Shown: positions 1 to 5,097 of the stretch, in pieces
How the letters are laid out: the number at the start of each line of letters is the position of its first letter
How positions within the stretch are numbered: position 1 is the first letter of the stretch
Assembly: GCA_001797845.1 (NCBI GenBank)
Contig: MGQN01000020.1
Span: forward strand, 94,255-100,066
Length of the DNA stretch: 5,812 nt
Direction: 5' to 3'
Source: Deltaproteobacteria bacterium RBG_16_44_11
GTDB taxonomy: Bacteria; Desulfobacterota; Syntrophia; Syntrophales; Smithellaceae
Position numbers and translations under genes: made by a program
The notes under the pieces: generated by a model
What the model was told of the DNA's origin: nothing
Databases searched by the model: none
The model's input: only the letters and a program-made list of their open reading frames with translations

Positions 1-535
1 GCGCCTTTCGTTGATAATCGTGAGGTATTTCCTTAAAGGTCCCTGGCCGCACTGTGGCCATCTGGGGACGGTGGCGTTCCGTCACTATTTCCGCCAGCAT
101 ATTGCCGCCAAAAGAAGGCGCTATTTGCACTAACAATCCGTCTTGAGTAATTTCCAATCCCACGCAATCTGCGGATAATCCCGTCTTCAGGCGTTTGGCC
201 AGCCGGGGCGCGAATTCGCGGCCAAAGTCCGTTGCGCCAATCAGGATAATTTCCGGATCTTTTTCTTTGGTCAAGTTTTCCATAATCGCCAGGTATCTTT
301 CCGTGCTGTAACTCTTTAAAACCGGATCATCAATCGCCAGAATTCTATCTGCTCCGTGGGCCGCATATTCCATAATATACTCTTCTATTTCATGGCCCAA
401 TACTACGGCGCAAACCTCGGCCTTGATCGCTCGGGCAAGCTCCATGGCCTTTGAAATCAATTGCAGGGTAACGCGGTTCTGGTAATAGTTGCGGTAATCG
501 CCAAATACCCAGATACTTTTTTTATTTTTCTTCAT
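1..535 (-). CDS. etfA: Electron transfer flavoprotein alpha subunit, N-terminal part (cut by window edge)
   Basis: The minus strand from 535 to the left edge is one open frame of 178 codons without a stop, beginning MKKNKKSIWVFGDY. EtfA pairs with EtfB and carries an FAD that takes electrons from acyl-CoA dehydrogenases and passes them to a membrane oxidoreductase or other acceptor. Visible family features are GATDFGREFAPRLAKRL (about residues 100-116), the following TGLSADC (118-124), PSFGGNM (140-146), and the ATVRPGTF segment (160-167) that leads into the FAD-binding domain. That C-terminal FAD domain lies outside the window, so about half of a usual 320-400-residue protein is seen. The ATG overlaps the 3' end of etfB by 14 nt in another frame; there is no well-placed Shine-Dalgarno sequence (GAGG lies 15 nt away), so translation is probably coupled to etfB. 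Identification is firm; subclass is not decidable from this half. Confidence 0.93.
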   Translation of the reverse strand, partial: MKKNKKSIWVFGDYRNYYQNRVTLQLISKAMELARAIKAEVCAVVLGHEIEEYIMEYAAHGADRILAIDDPVLKSYSTERYLAIMENLTKEKDPEIILIGATDFGREFAPRLAKRLKTGLSADCVGLEITQDGLLVQIAPSFGGNMLAEIVTERHRPQMATVRPGTFKEIPHDYQRKA

Positions 536-1361
536 GAACCTGTTTAATTTCCTCTATAGATTTGCCTATCGCCGCGCTAATTTTTCTCTGATATTTGTTG
601 AGAAAATCTGTAACGGCAAGGGACGGAGTCCCTGTAAAAAAGATGTTTTCTTTTTGTGTTTCTCTTAAAAACACTTTGCGCACTTTCGTGCGTGAACCAT
701 GATTGCCAATTTCCGCGGAATCTATTCCCAGAGATTTGATATCCAAAACAACAACTTGATTTTCGCCGAAAGCGTTTTCCAATCCGACCAGTTGCGTATA
801 ACGGGGCAAGTAATTTTCCATAGAAACAGTAACCAATGCCGGAAATTCCATCTCCAGCGTTTCGCGGAAATTGTCCACCAGCCTGCGGATGCGCAGTGTC
901 TTGCCGTAAATTTCCAGTTTTTCAATATAAGCCGCCGCCGGTAAATCCAGTTTTTCCGCTAATTGCGGTCCGACCTGAGCAGTCTCGCTATCCGAGGTAT
1001 AAGCTCCGCAAAGAAGCAAATCAAATTTCGGGCACTGTTTTGTTATCGCCTCGCCCAAAATCCAGGAAGTCGCGTACGTATCCGAACCTGCCAAAAGCCT
1101 GTCGCAAATCAGCATGGCCTTGTCCGCTCCTAAGGCCAGCGCTTCATACAACACTTCCTGGGCGGCCGGCGGCCCCATGGTTATCACGGTAATGTCTGCG
1201 GAATATTTTTCTTTAATTTGCAGCGCCGCTTCCAGGGCGTGTTTGCAGGCAGGATTCATCATCCCGGCAGCCAGATCGCGCCGCAGTGTGCCGGTTTTTT
1301 CATCCCATGGCAATTCCGTCACCATGGGAACTTGTTTTAAACAAACGACGAGTTTCAACAT
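522..1361 (-). CDS. etfB: Electron transfer flavoprotein beta subunit
   Basis: This 279-residue protein is of slightly more than usual EtfB length (about 250-265). It forms the cytoplasmic EtfAB heterodimer and helps bind a nucleotide cofactor (AMP, or a second FAD in bifurcating types). Family marks are the N-terminus LKLVVCLKQVP (2-12), MGPPAAQEVLYEALALGADKA (62-82), the SDTYATSWIL segment (93-102), and the loop SDSETAQVGPQLAE (123-136). The TAQVGP wording resembles FAD-binding, electron-bifurcating EtfBs rather than the DDDxNQTGQ wording of the mitochondrial AMP-binding type, but the usual Gly of DGDTAQVGP is Ser here. The ATG at 1361 lies 6 nt after the acd stop codon and has no evident Shine-Dalgarno sequence, which fits translational coupling. 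The C-terminus extends about 20 charged residues (IGKSIEEIKQVHEEK) beyond the core. Function is firm; bifurcation is inference. Confidence 0.95.
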   Translation of the reverse strand: MLKLVVCLKQVPMVTELPWDEKTGTLRRDLAAGMMNPACKHALEAALQIKEKYSADITVITMGPPAAQEVLYEALALGADKAMLICDRLLAGSDTYATSWILGEAITKQCPKFDLLLCGAYTSDSETAQVGPQLAEKLDLPAAAYIEKLEIYGKTLRIRRLVDNFRETLEMEFPALVTVSMENYLPRYTQLVGLENAFGENQVVVLDIKSLGIDSAEIGNHGSRTKVRKVFLRETQKENIFFTGTPSLAVTDFLNKYQRKISAAIGKSIEEIKQVHEEK

Positions 1362-1367
1362 AATGTT

Positions 1368-2519
1368 TTATAGTATCAATTGAGATAGTACGGCGCGCGC
1401 AATGACCATTCGCTGAATTTCGCTGGTGCCTTCATAAATCTCCGTGACTTTAGCGTCACGAAAATATCTTTCCACATCATATTCCTTGCTGTAACCATAA
1501 CCGCCGTGAATTTGTACGGCCAAGGAGGTGATCCTAGAAGCAACAGAACTGCAATAAAGCTTGGCCATCGCCGCCTCACAGCCGAAGGGCGCTCCTTCAT
1601 CCTTTAAAGCACAGGCGCGATACAATAGCAGGCGCGCCGCGGCCTGTTCGGTAGCCATATCGGCAATGTAATTTTGAATTGTCTGCAACGAGGCGATGGG
1701 TTTTTTAAATTGCTGTCTTTCCTTAGCATATTTAACCGCGGCTTCGTAAGCTCCCTGCGCGATACCGAGGGCTTGCGCCGCAACACCGATGCGACCGTTA
1801 TCCAACGTGGTCATGCCGATTTTCATCCCCATACCGAGTTTCCCCAGCAGATTTTTTTCCGGCACGCGGCAATCTTCCAAAAACAGCGAAGATACGGGAT
1901 TGGCGCGCATGCCGCAAAGATCTTCCAGCTCACCGCGCAAAAATCCGGCAAAGGAGCTTTCCACAATAAAGACACTGCTCTGCAATTGTTTTTGATCTGT
2001 ATTGGTAAGAGCGAAAATTAACGATAAATCACAAATACCGCCGTTGGTAACAAATATTTTTGTTCCGTTTAAAATGTATTCCCGGCCGTTTTTAACCGCC
2101 GTCGTTTCCACACTCCCCGCGTCAGAGCCAGCATTAGCTTCCGTCAAGCTGAAAGCCCCAATTATTTCACCGCTAGCCAATCGCGGTAGATATTCTTCTT
2201 TTTGCTCCTGATTAGCGAACTGAAGAAACGGATATACGGCCACGCCGTTATGCACGGTAACGCATAAACCGACCGCCGCGCATACGCGGGAAATTTCTTC
2301 CACAACTATCGCCGTGCTGATGGAATCTAAATCCGCGCCGCCAAATTCTTTTGGCACTTGCAGTCCGAAATAATTAAGCTTCTTCATCTTTTCAATAGCA
2401 TCTACAGGAAAGACGGCATTGCGGTCTATTTCCGCAGCAATCGGCGCGAGTTCCGTTTCCGCAAAATGCCTTACGGAATCGCGGATGAGCTTATGTTTCA
2501 TGCAAGGATTAAATTTCAA
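1368..2519 (-). CDS. Acyl-CoA dehydrogenase (short-chain/butyryl-CoA type)
   Basis: This 383-residue flavoenzyme introduces the alpha-beta double bond into an acyl-CoA and passes electrons to EtfAB, encoded directly downstream. Length is full for the family. Visible motifs are the N-terminal helix LIRDSVRHFAETELAP (11-26), the FAD-binding AFSLTEANAGSDAG (122-135, where the common Pro after TE is Ala), FVTNGG (156-161), the arginine-containing YAKERQQF (264-271), QIHGGYGY (336-343) and EIYEGTSEIQR (360-370). Glu363 in YEGT occupies the catalytic base position of short- and medium-chain dehydrogenases. The start is TTG at 2519-2517: GGAG sits 7 nt upstream, and the resulting MKFNP...KLIRD start matches the usual M-x-F-...-K-L-I-R-D opening. 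The first ATG (2501) lacks a ribosome binding site. Butyryl-CoA, another short-chain acyl-CoA or a branched-chain substrate are all possible; motifs do not decide this, so I give no symbol. Confidence 0.94.
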   Translation of the reverse strand: MKFNPCMKHKLIRDSVRHFAETELAPIAAEIDRNAVFPVDAIEKMKKLNYFGLQVPKEFGGADLDSISTAIVVEEISRVCAAVGLCVTVHNGVAVYPFLQFANQEQKEEYLPRLASGEIIGAFSLTEANAGSDAGSVETTAVKNGREYILNGTKIFVTNGGICDLSLIFALTNTDQKQLQSSVFIVESSFAGFLRGELEDLCGMRANPVSSLFLEDCRVPEKNLLGKLGMGMKIGMTTLDNGRIGVAAQALGIAQGAYEAAVKYAKERQQFKKPIASLQTIQNYIADMATEQAAARLLLYRACALKDEGAPFGCEAAMAKLYCSSVASRITSLAVQIHGGYGYSKEYDVERYFRDAKVTEIYEGTSEIQRMVIARAVLSQLIL

Positions 2520-2526
2520 CCTGCGT

Positions 2527-2530
2527 CTCC
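2527..2530 (-). promoter_or_regulatory. Ribosome binding site deciding the TTG start of the acyl-CoA dehydrogenase
   Basis: On the minus strand GGAG lies 7 nt before the TTG at 2519. The in-frame ATG at 2501 would be 25 nt from the same GGAG and has no purine-rich stretch of its own. The placement therefore favours the TTG start. Confidence 0.7.
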
Positions 2531-2540
2531 AAGCTAATTT

Positions 2541-2561
2541 GTTATTTTTCGCACAAATAAC
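2541..2561. repeat. 7-bp inverted repeat upstream of acd (possible operator or hairpin)
   Basis: GTTATTT at 2541-2547 and AAATAAC at 2555-2561 are perfect reverse complements around a 7-nt spacer (TTCGCAC). The site lies 22 nt before the acd start codon and overlaps the best promoter-like -10 on the minus strand, a position typical of a repressor site. An AT-rich 7-bp repeat can arise by chance, so the role is open. Confidence 0.35.
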
Positions 2562-2582
2562 TTAAAATAAACGTAAAATCAA
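2554..2582 (-). promoter_or_regulatory. Weak candidate sigma-70 promoter for acd-etfB-etfA
   Basis: On the minus strand TTGATT (2582-2577) and TATTTG (2559-2554) are separated by 17 nt, placing transcription start near 2547. Both boxes match the consensus only partly (about 4/6 and 3/6). Read-through from the small upstream gene is an equally good explanation for transcription of acd. Confidence 0.25.
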
Positions 2583-2620
2583 GCAAATGAATACATCGGA
2601 ATTGATTATTCGTTAATATT

Positions 2621-2944
2621 TTAAGCACTTGCTTTGTTTTTCATTTCCGCCGCCTTCTCTACATCTAAATAATACCGGCCGGTCAAAGTTTTATATACCA
2701 CCTCGCTTAAAACAAGCATCTCCAGAGCCTTAGGGCGATAATCGCGATAGCCTATTTTGATATAGCTGGCTTTTGTGTAAGGCAATTCAACGGCGCTGGT
2801 CGCATTTACCGCGCCTTTTTCTTCCAATTCCCGAATAATGGCAAGGCATATTTGTTTTGTCCACCATCCTGTACCCAGCATGGCCAAAAGATACACCAGC
2901 AGCAGAGTGATGATACCGATAACGATTTGCATTGATTCCGGCAT
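2621..2944 (-). CDS. Small single-helix membrane protein of unknown function
   Basis: I do not recognise this 107-residue protein. Residues about 6-28 (MQIVIGIITLLLVYLLAMLGTGWW region) form one hydrophobic helix without a cleavage site, so it is probably a membrane anchor with the basic C-terminal part in the cytoplasm by the positive-inside rule. The soluble part has a helix IIRELEEKG (36-44), then VELPYTKASYIKIGYRDYRP (52-71) and a helix plus short strand, LEMLVLSEVVYKTLTGRYYL (74-93); the RDYRPKALEMLV...TGRYYL arrangement is reminiscent of a small winged-helix-like fold, which is inference. The ATG at 2944 has GGAG 10 nt upstream; an alternative ATG is codon 5. It lies 101 nt upstream of acd on the same strand and could be its operon leader gene, but no functional link is evident. 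Coding character is supported by the ribosome binding site and sensible composition. Confidence 0.75.
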   Translation of the reverse strand: MPESMQIVIGIITLLLVYLLAMLGTGWWTKQICLAIIRELEEKGAVNATSAVELPYTKASYIKIGYRDYRPKALEMLVLSEVVYKTLTGRYYLDVEKAAEMKNKASA

Positions 2945-3000
2945 GAAATATATTCTCCACGCGTAATAGTTATGTTGTTATTAAACAATTTATATCAATT

Positions 3001-3027
3001 GAGCAAGAATTTAATTGAGAATTGCTC
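3001..3027. repeat. Inverted repeat GAGCAA / TTGCTC in the divergent promoter region
   Basis: GAGCAA (3001-3006) and TTGCTC (3022-3027) are perfect 6-bp arms 15 nt apart. The left arm coincides with the best -35-like sequence for the leftward gene, so it could be a regulator site. The arms are short and the surroundings AT-rich, so chance cannot be excluded. Confidence 0.3.
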
Positions 3028-3072
3028 TTTTGATTAACTTGTCTTTAATTCTTACAATAAAATCATAAGATA

Positions 3073-3103
3073 TTGCTTTTTTTGCTACAATTGATATTAT
3101 AAT
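3073..3103 (+). promoter_or_regulatory. Candidate promoter of the ybaK-trx-nudix operon
   Basis: A perfect TATAAT lies at 3098-3103, with TTGCTT at 3073-3078 as the nearest -35-like box. The spacing of 19 nt is longer than the optimum of 17, and no better -35 exists at 16-18 nt. Transcription would begin near 3110, about 30 nt before the start codon. The -10 sits inside a 14-nt perfect palindrome (3093-3106). Confidence 0.5.
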
Positions 3104-3106
3104 ATC
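3093..3106. repeat. 14-nt perfect palindrome over the -10 box
   Basis: GATATTATAATATC at 3093-3106 is identical to its reverse complement and contains the TATAAT box. It could be a dimeric repressor site that blocks polymerase, or a by-product of the self-complementary TATA core. Seven bases per arm without mismatch is what makes it noteworthy. Confidence 0.4.
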
Positions 3107-3129
3107 CATAAACTATAAAATCCTGAAAA

Positions 3130-3136
3130 GGGAGGA
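3130..3136 (+). promoter_or_regulatory. Strong ribosome binding site of the ybaK-like gene
   Basis: GGGAGGA precedes the ATG at 3141, with 5 nt between GGAGG and the start codon. It fixes the start so that the lysine-rich tail is part of the protein rather than untranslated leader. Confidence 0.85.
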
Positions 3137-3140
3137 ACAT

Positions 3141-3866
3141 ATGAAAAAGAGCAAGACCCCAAAAAAAAAGAAACCCGTAAAGAAAGCTAAAAATGTCAAA
3201 AAAGTTAAAGCCTTGAAAAAGGTTAAGACTGCCAAAAAAGCTAAAGCTCCGAAAAAAATGGCTGTAAAAAAAGCTAAGGCGGTTAAAAAAGTTGCTTTCC
3301 CGAAAAAAGCTACTGCGAAAAAAGTCAAGGCTCCTAAAAAAGTTAAAGCCTTAAAAAAGGTCAAGGCAGCCGTAAAAGCGCCCGTAGAAAAAGTCAAGGC
3401 GCTGTTAACACCTGCCATACAAAATTTGCAAAAGCTAAGGGTTAAGTTCACCTTGCATCCATATCAATATGAAGAACCGGGCGGCACAAAACAATCGGCA
3501 AGCAAATTGGGCGTTGACGAACATATCGTCATTAAAACGCTGATTATGGAAGATGAAAATAGAAGACCCCTGATTATTTTGATGCACGGCGATAAAGAAG
3601 TTGCTACAGACGCACTGGCAGCGATTATCGGCGCACAAATGGTTTCTCCCTGTAAACCGGAAATCGCACAGTGGCATACCGGTTATCAAATCGGCGGCAC
3701 TTCGCCTTTCGGCATACAGAAAGTGATTCCTGTTTTCATGGAAAGAACCATAGCCGATTTCCCCAATGTTTATATTAACGCAGGACAGCGCGGTCTGCTG
3801 GCACAGTTGTCTTCCGCTGAACTTATTGACACACTTAAACCGTTTATGGTCAGCGTCGCCAAATGA
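3141..3866 (+). CDS. YbaK/EbsC-type Cys-tRNA(Pro) deacylase with N-terminal lysine-rich histone H1-like tail
   Basis: The 241-residue protein has two parts. Residues 1-86 are a repetitive tail of Lys, Ala, Val and Pro (KKVKALKKVK, AKKAKAPKK); 40 of the 86 are Lys and no acidic residue occurs before Glu83, as in histone H1-like nucleic-acid-binding tails. Residues about 90-241 are a complete YbaK domain (usual length about 155): VIKTLI with Lys132 at the position of the conserved YbaK lysine, the HTGYQIGGTSPFG loop (179-191), and INAGQRGL (212-219). Family members hydrolyse Cys-tRNA(Pro) made in error by prolyl-tRNA synthetase. The tail would plausibly increase affinity for tRNA, ribosome or nucleoid, which is inference. 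The strong ribosome binding site supports the start. Thioredoxin and Nudix genes follow in the same direction. The catalytic-domain assignment is firm; exact tRNA substrate is not proven. Confidence 0.9.
   Translation: MKKSKTPKKKKPVKKAKNVKKVKALKKVKTAKKAKAPKKMAVKKAKAVKKVAFPKKATAKKVKAPKKVKALKKVKAAVKAPVEKVKALLTPAIQNLQKLRVKFTLHPYQYEEPGGTKQSASKLGVDEHIVIKTLIMEDENRRPLIILMHGDKEVATDALAAIIGAQMVSPCKPEIAQWHTGYQIGGTSPFGIQKVIPVFMERTIADFPNVYINAGQRGLLAQLSSAELIDTLKPFMVSVAK
3198..3365 (+). repeat. Intragenic duplicated segment in the lysine-rich tail
   Basis: Codons 20-29 (3198-3227) and 66-75 (3336-3365) both encode KKVKALKKVK and match at 28 of 30 bases, 138 nt apart. The stretch between them consists of looser variants of the same AAA/GTT/GCT-rich codon pattern. 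This points to growth of the tail by internal duplication. Confidence 0.7.
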
Positions 3867-3918
3867 TCCATGCCTTGCCGTTAAAAAAGTCGTGGAAGTA
3901 ATGTAAGGTTGCACCAGT

Positions 3919-4476
3919 ATGCCGGAAAACGTTATTATCCGCTGTCTTAATTGCGGAACAAAAAATCGCATACCGAAAAAGAAATTCCAGGGGCGGTCTG
4001 TCTGCGGTAAATGCAGTTCGCCCTTGGATGAGTTGATTATTCGATGTCTGAAATGCGGCACAAAAAATAGAATGAAGGAAGATCGCCTGAATCAAAAGCC
4101 CCTGTGTGGTAAGTGCCGCGAAGCGCTCGTCATTACCCAGCAAAAAATCAAGCCTTTGGATGTAACGGATAATACTTTTGCGCGCGAAGTATTGACTTCG
4201 GAAACATCCGTCTTGGTTGATTGCTGGGCGCCCTGGTGTAGCCCTTGCCGGACATTATCGCCCATCATCGATGAACTGGCCTCTGATTACGCCAACGGAG
4301 TAAAAGTAACCAAGCTCAACGTCGATGAAAATCCGCTTACCGCTTCTCAATACGGAATACACAGCATCCCGACAATGCTTTTTTTCAAAGAGGGCAAGCT
4401 GGTGCAAAAACTTACGGGCGCGCTCCCCAAAGAAGAAATCGAAAAACACTTATTATCCATAATTCAGACTAACTGA
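3919..4476 (+). CDS. Thioredoxin with two tandem N-terminal zinc ribbons
   Basis: This 185-residue cytoplasmic protein joins two copies of a 34-residue zinc ribbon to a full thioredoxin domain. Repeats at 6-39 and 40-73 each have two CxxC pairs (Cys9/12 with 29/32; Cys43/46 with 63/66) and share 16 of 34 residues, including IIRCL, CGTKNR and CGKC. The thioredoxin domain (about 76-185) shows LVDCWAPWCSPC (99-110) with redox pair Cys107/Cys110, buried-acid equivalent Asp101, and cis-Pro151 in SIPT. Two departures from the common LVDFWAxWCGPC are Cys102 for Phe and Ser108 for Gly. E. coli thioredoxin 2 (TrxC) has a single zinc ribbon, so this is a TrxC-like protein with the ribbon duplicated. 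It would reduce protein disulfides, with the ribbons acting as a metal- or redox-sensitive module. The ATG at 3919 has only a weak AAGG 10 nt upstream. It lies 52 nt after the ybaK-like gene and 17 nt before the Nudix gene. Confidence 0.92.
   Translation: MPENVIIRCLNCGTKNRIPKKKFQGRSVCGKCSSPLDELIIRCLKCGTKNRMKEDRLNQKPLCGKCREALVITQQKIKPLDVTDNTFAREVLTSETSVLVDCWAPWCSPCRTLSPIIDELASDYANGVKVTKLNVDENPLTASQYGIHSIPTMLFFKEGKLVQKLTGALPKEEIEKHLLSIIQTN
3934..4137 (+). repeat. Tandem 102-nt repeat encoding the two zinc ribbons
   Basis: Two adjacent 102-nt units (3934-4035 and 4036-4137) encode the two zinc ribbons. Their first 35 or so bases are clearly similar, while the middles have diverged, so the duplication is not recent. 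Confidence 0.75.
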
Positions 4477-4493
4477 ATCCAGGCTATCCACGC

Positions 4494-5024
4494 ATGAAAC
4501 ATGACAAAGCCAATTTGATGTACAGGTGTAAAGTGTTCGATGTCTGGGAAGAAGCAGTGTCTCTGCCTGGCGGTAAAACCATAAAGCAAAGCTGGATTGA
4601 CCACAAACCTACCGTCGCCGTGGTTCCTGTAAATGATAAAAACGAACTGCTTTTAATAAAACAATATCGCCTTGCCGTTAAAAATCATTTGCTGGAAATT
4701 CCCGCCGGTTCGCTGGATAGCATTGAAGAATCGCCGGTTGCCTGCGCGCAAAGGGAACTGGCCGAAGAAACGGGGTTTAAATCCGCCTCTCTCATTAAAC
4801 TCTACGAAGGCTACCTGCTTCCCGGTTATTGCAACGAATATATGTATTTTTTCCTCGCGCAAAATCTCACTTTTGAGCCGCTTACGCCCGATGAGGACGA
4901 GTTTATCGAAGTTATGCCTACTAAACTTACGGATGCGGAGAAATTACTCAAAAACGGTGAAATAGCAGATGCTAAAACGGCGCTGGGTATTATCCTAGCT
5001 GTTAATTTTCTTAAACAAAAATAA
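4494..5024 (+). CDS. Nudix hydrolase, ADP-ribose pyrophosphatase type
   Basis: This 176-residue protein has the layout of ADP-sugar pyrophosphatases (NudF group), which split ADP-ribose into AMP and ribose 5-phosphate with divalent metal. The N-terminal part has SLPGGKTIKQSWIDHKPTVAVVPV (23-46), then LLIKQYRL (53-60), the Nudix box from LEIPAGSLDS to AQRELAEETGF (67-95), with metal-binding Glu88, Glu91 and Glu92, and the downstream EGYLLPGYCNEYMYFFLA (105-122), equivalent to the YPSPGxSDE segment that suggests ADP-ribose specificity. The Nudix box has six residues rather than five between the leading Gly72 and Glu79, while REL.EE.GF is intact. The ATG at 4494 lies 17 nt after the thioredoxin stop codon with a weak AGG 10 nt upstream, so it is probably expressed by read-through. 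Nudix membership is firm; substrate is inferred. Confidence 0.9.
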   Translation: MKHDKANLMYRCKVFDVWEEAVSLPGGKTIKQSWIDHKPTVAVVPVNDKNELLLIKQYRLAVKNHLLEIPAGSLDSIEESPVACAQRELAEETGFKSASLIKLYEGYLLPGYCNEYMYFFLAQNLTFEPLTPDEDEFIEVMPTKLTDAEKLLKNGEIADAKTALGIILAVNFLKQK

Positions 5025-5050
5025 GTTTTCATTGAAAAAATCGTTATTTT

Positions 5051-5097
5051 CTTTAAAGCCGAAGCGAGCACAGCAATCTTTTGCTCTTTAAAGCTTC
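5051..5097. repeat. Overlapping inverted repeats downstream of the Nudix gene
   Basis: CTTTAAAGC occurs at 5051-5059 and 5086-5094; since CTTTAAAG is its own complement, the copies can pair. Between and around them, GAAGCGAGCA (5061-5070) can pair with TGCTC (5082-5086) plus GCTTC (5093-5097), and AGCAA (5072-5076) with TTGCT (5081-5085) over a 4-nt loop. These structures compete with one another, and no T-run follows directly. Confidence 0.45.

Larger units (their letters stand above)
2945..3140. other. Divergent intergenic region between the membrane-protein gene and the ybaK-like gene
   Basis: This 196-nt AT-rich stretch separates two outward-reading genes and must hold both start signals. 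Rightward, a TATAAT box and a strong ribosome binding site are clear. Leftward, GGAG at 2958-2955 serves the membrane protein, but no convincing promoter was found; TTGCTC (3006-3001) followed after 17 nt by TAATAA is the best match. Two palindromic sites, listed separately, are the remaining structure. Confidence 0.6.

Noticed and set aside
836..1192. Plus-strand frame of 118 codons inside etfB
   Set aside because: Antisense to a highly conserved gene; Pro/Arg/Cys-rich with no recognisable motif.
1674..2021. Plus-strand frame of 115 codons inside the acyl-CoA dehydrogenase gene
   Set aside because: Antisense shadow of a gene with clear catalytic motifs; no ribosome binding site.
2499..2501. 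ATG as the start of the acyl-CoA dehydrogenase
   Set aside because: No purine-rich site in front; the TTG 18 nt upstream has GGAG at 7 nt and gives the usual family N-terminus.
3113..3451. Open frame of 112 codons on the minus strand with repeated LTFF/ALTF
   Set aside because: It is the exact antisense of the lysine-rich tail; lysine AAA/AAG codons read as Phe/Leu on the other strand. No ribosome binding site and an implausible composition.
3435..4061. Long minus-strand frame of 208 codons antisense to the ybaK-like and thioredoxin genes
   Set aside because: It spans two well-supported plus-strand genes and the gap between them, with His/Arg/Phe-rich sequence without domain features.
5026..5038. 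TTTTCA-T-TGAAAA inverted repeat right after the Nudix stop codon as a terminator
   Set aside because: The arms are separated by one base, so no stable hairpin can form, and there is no GC-rich stem or T-run.
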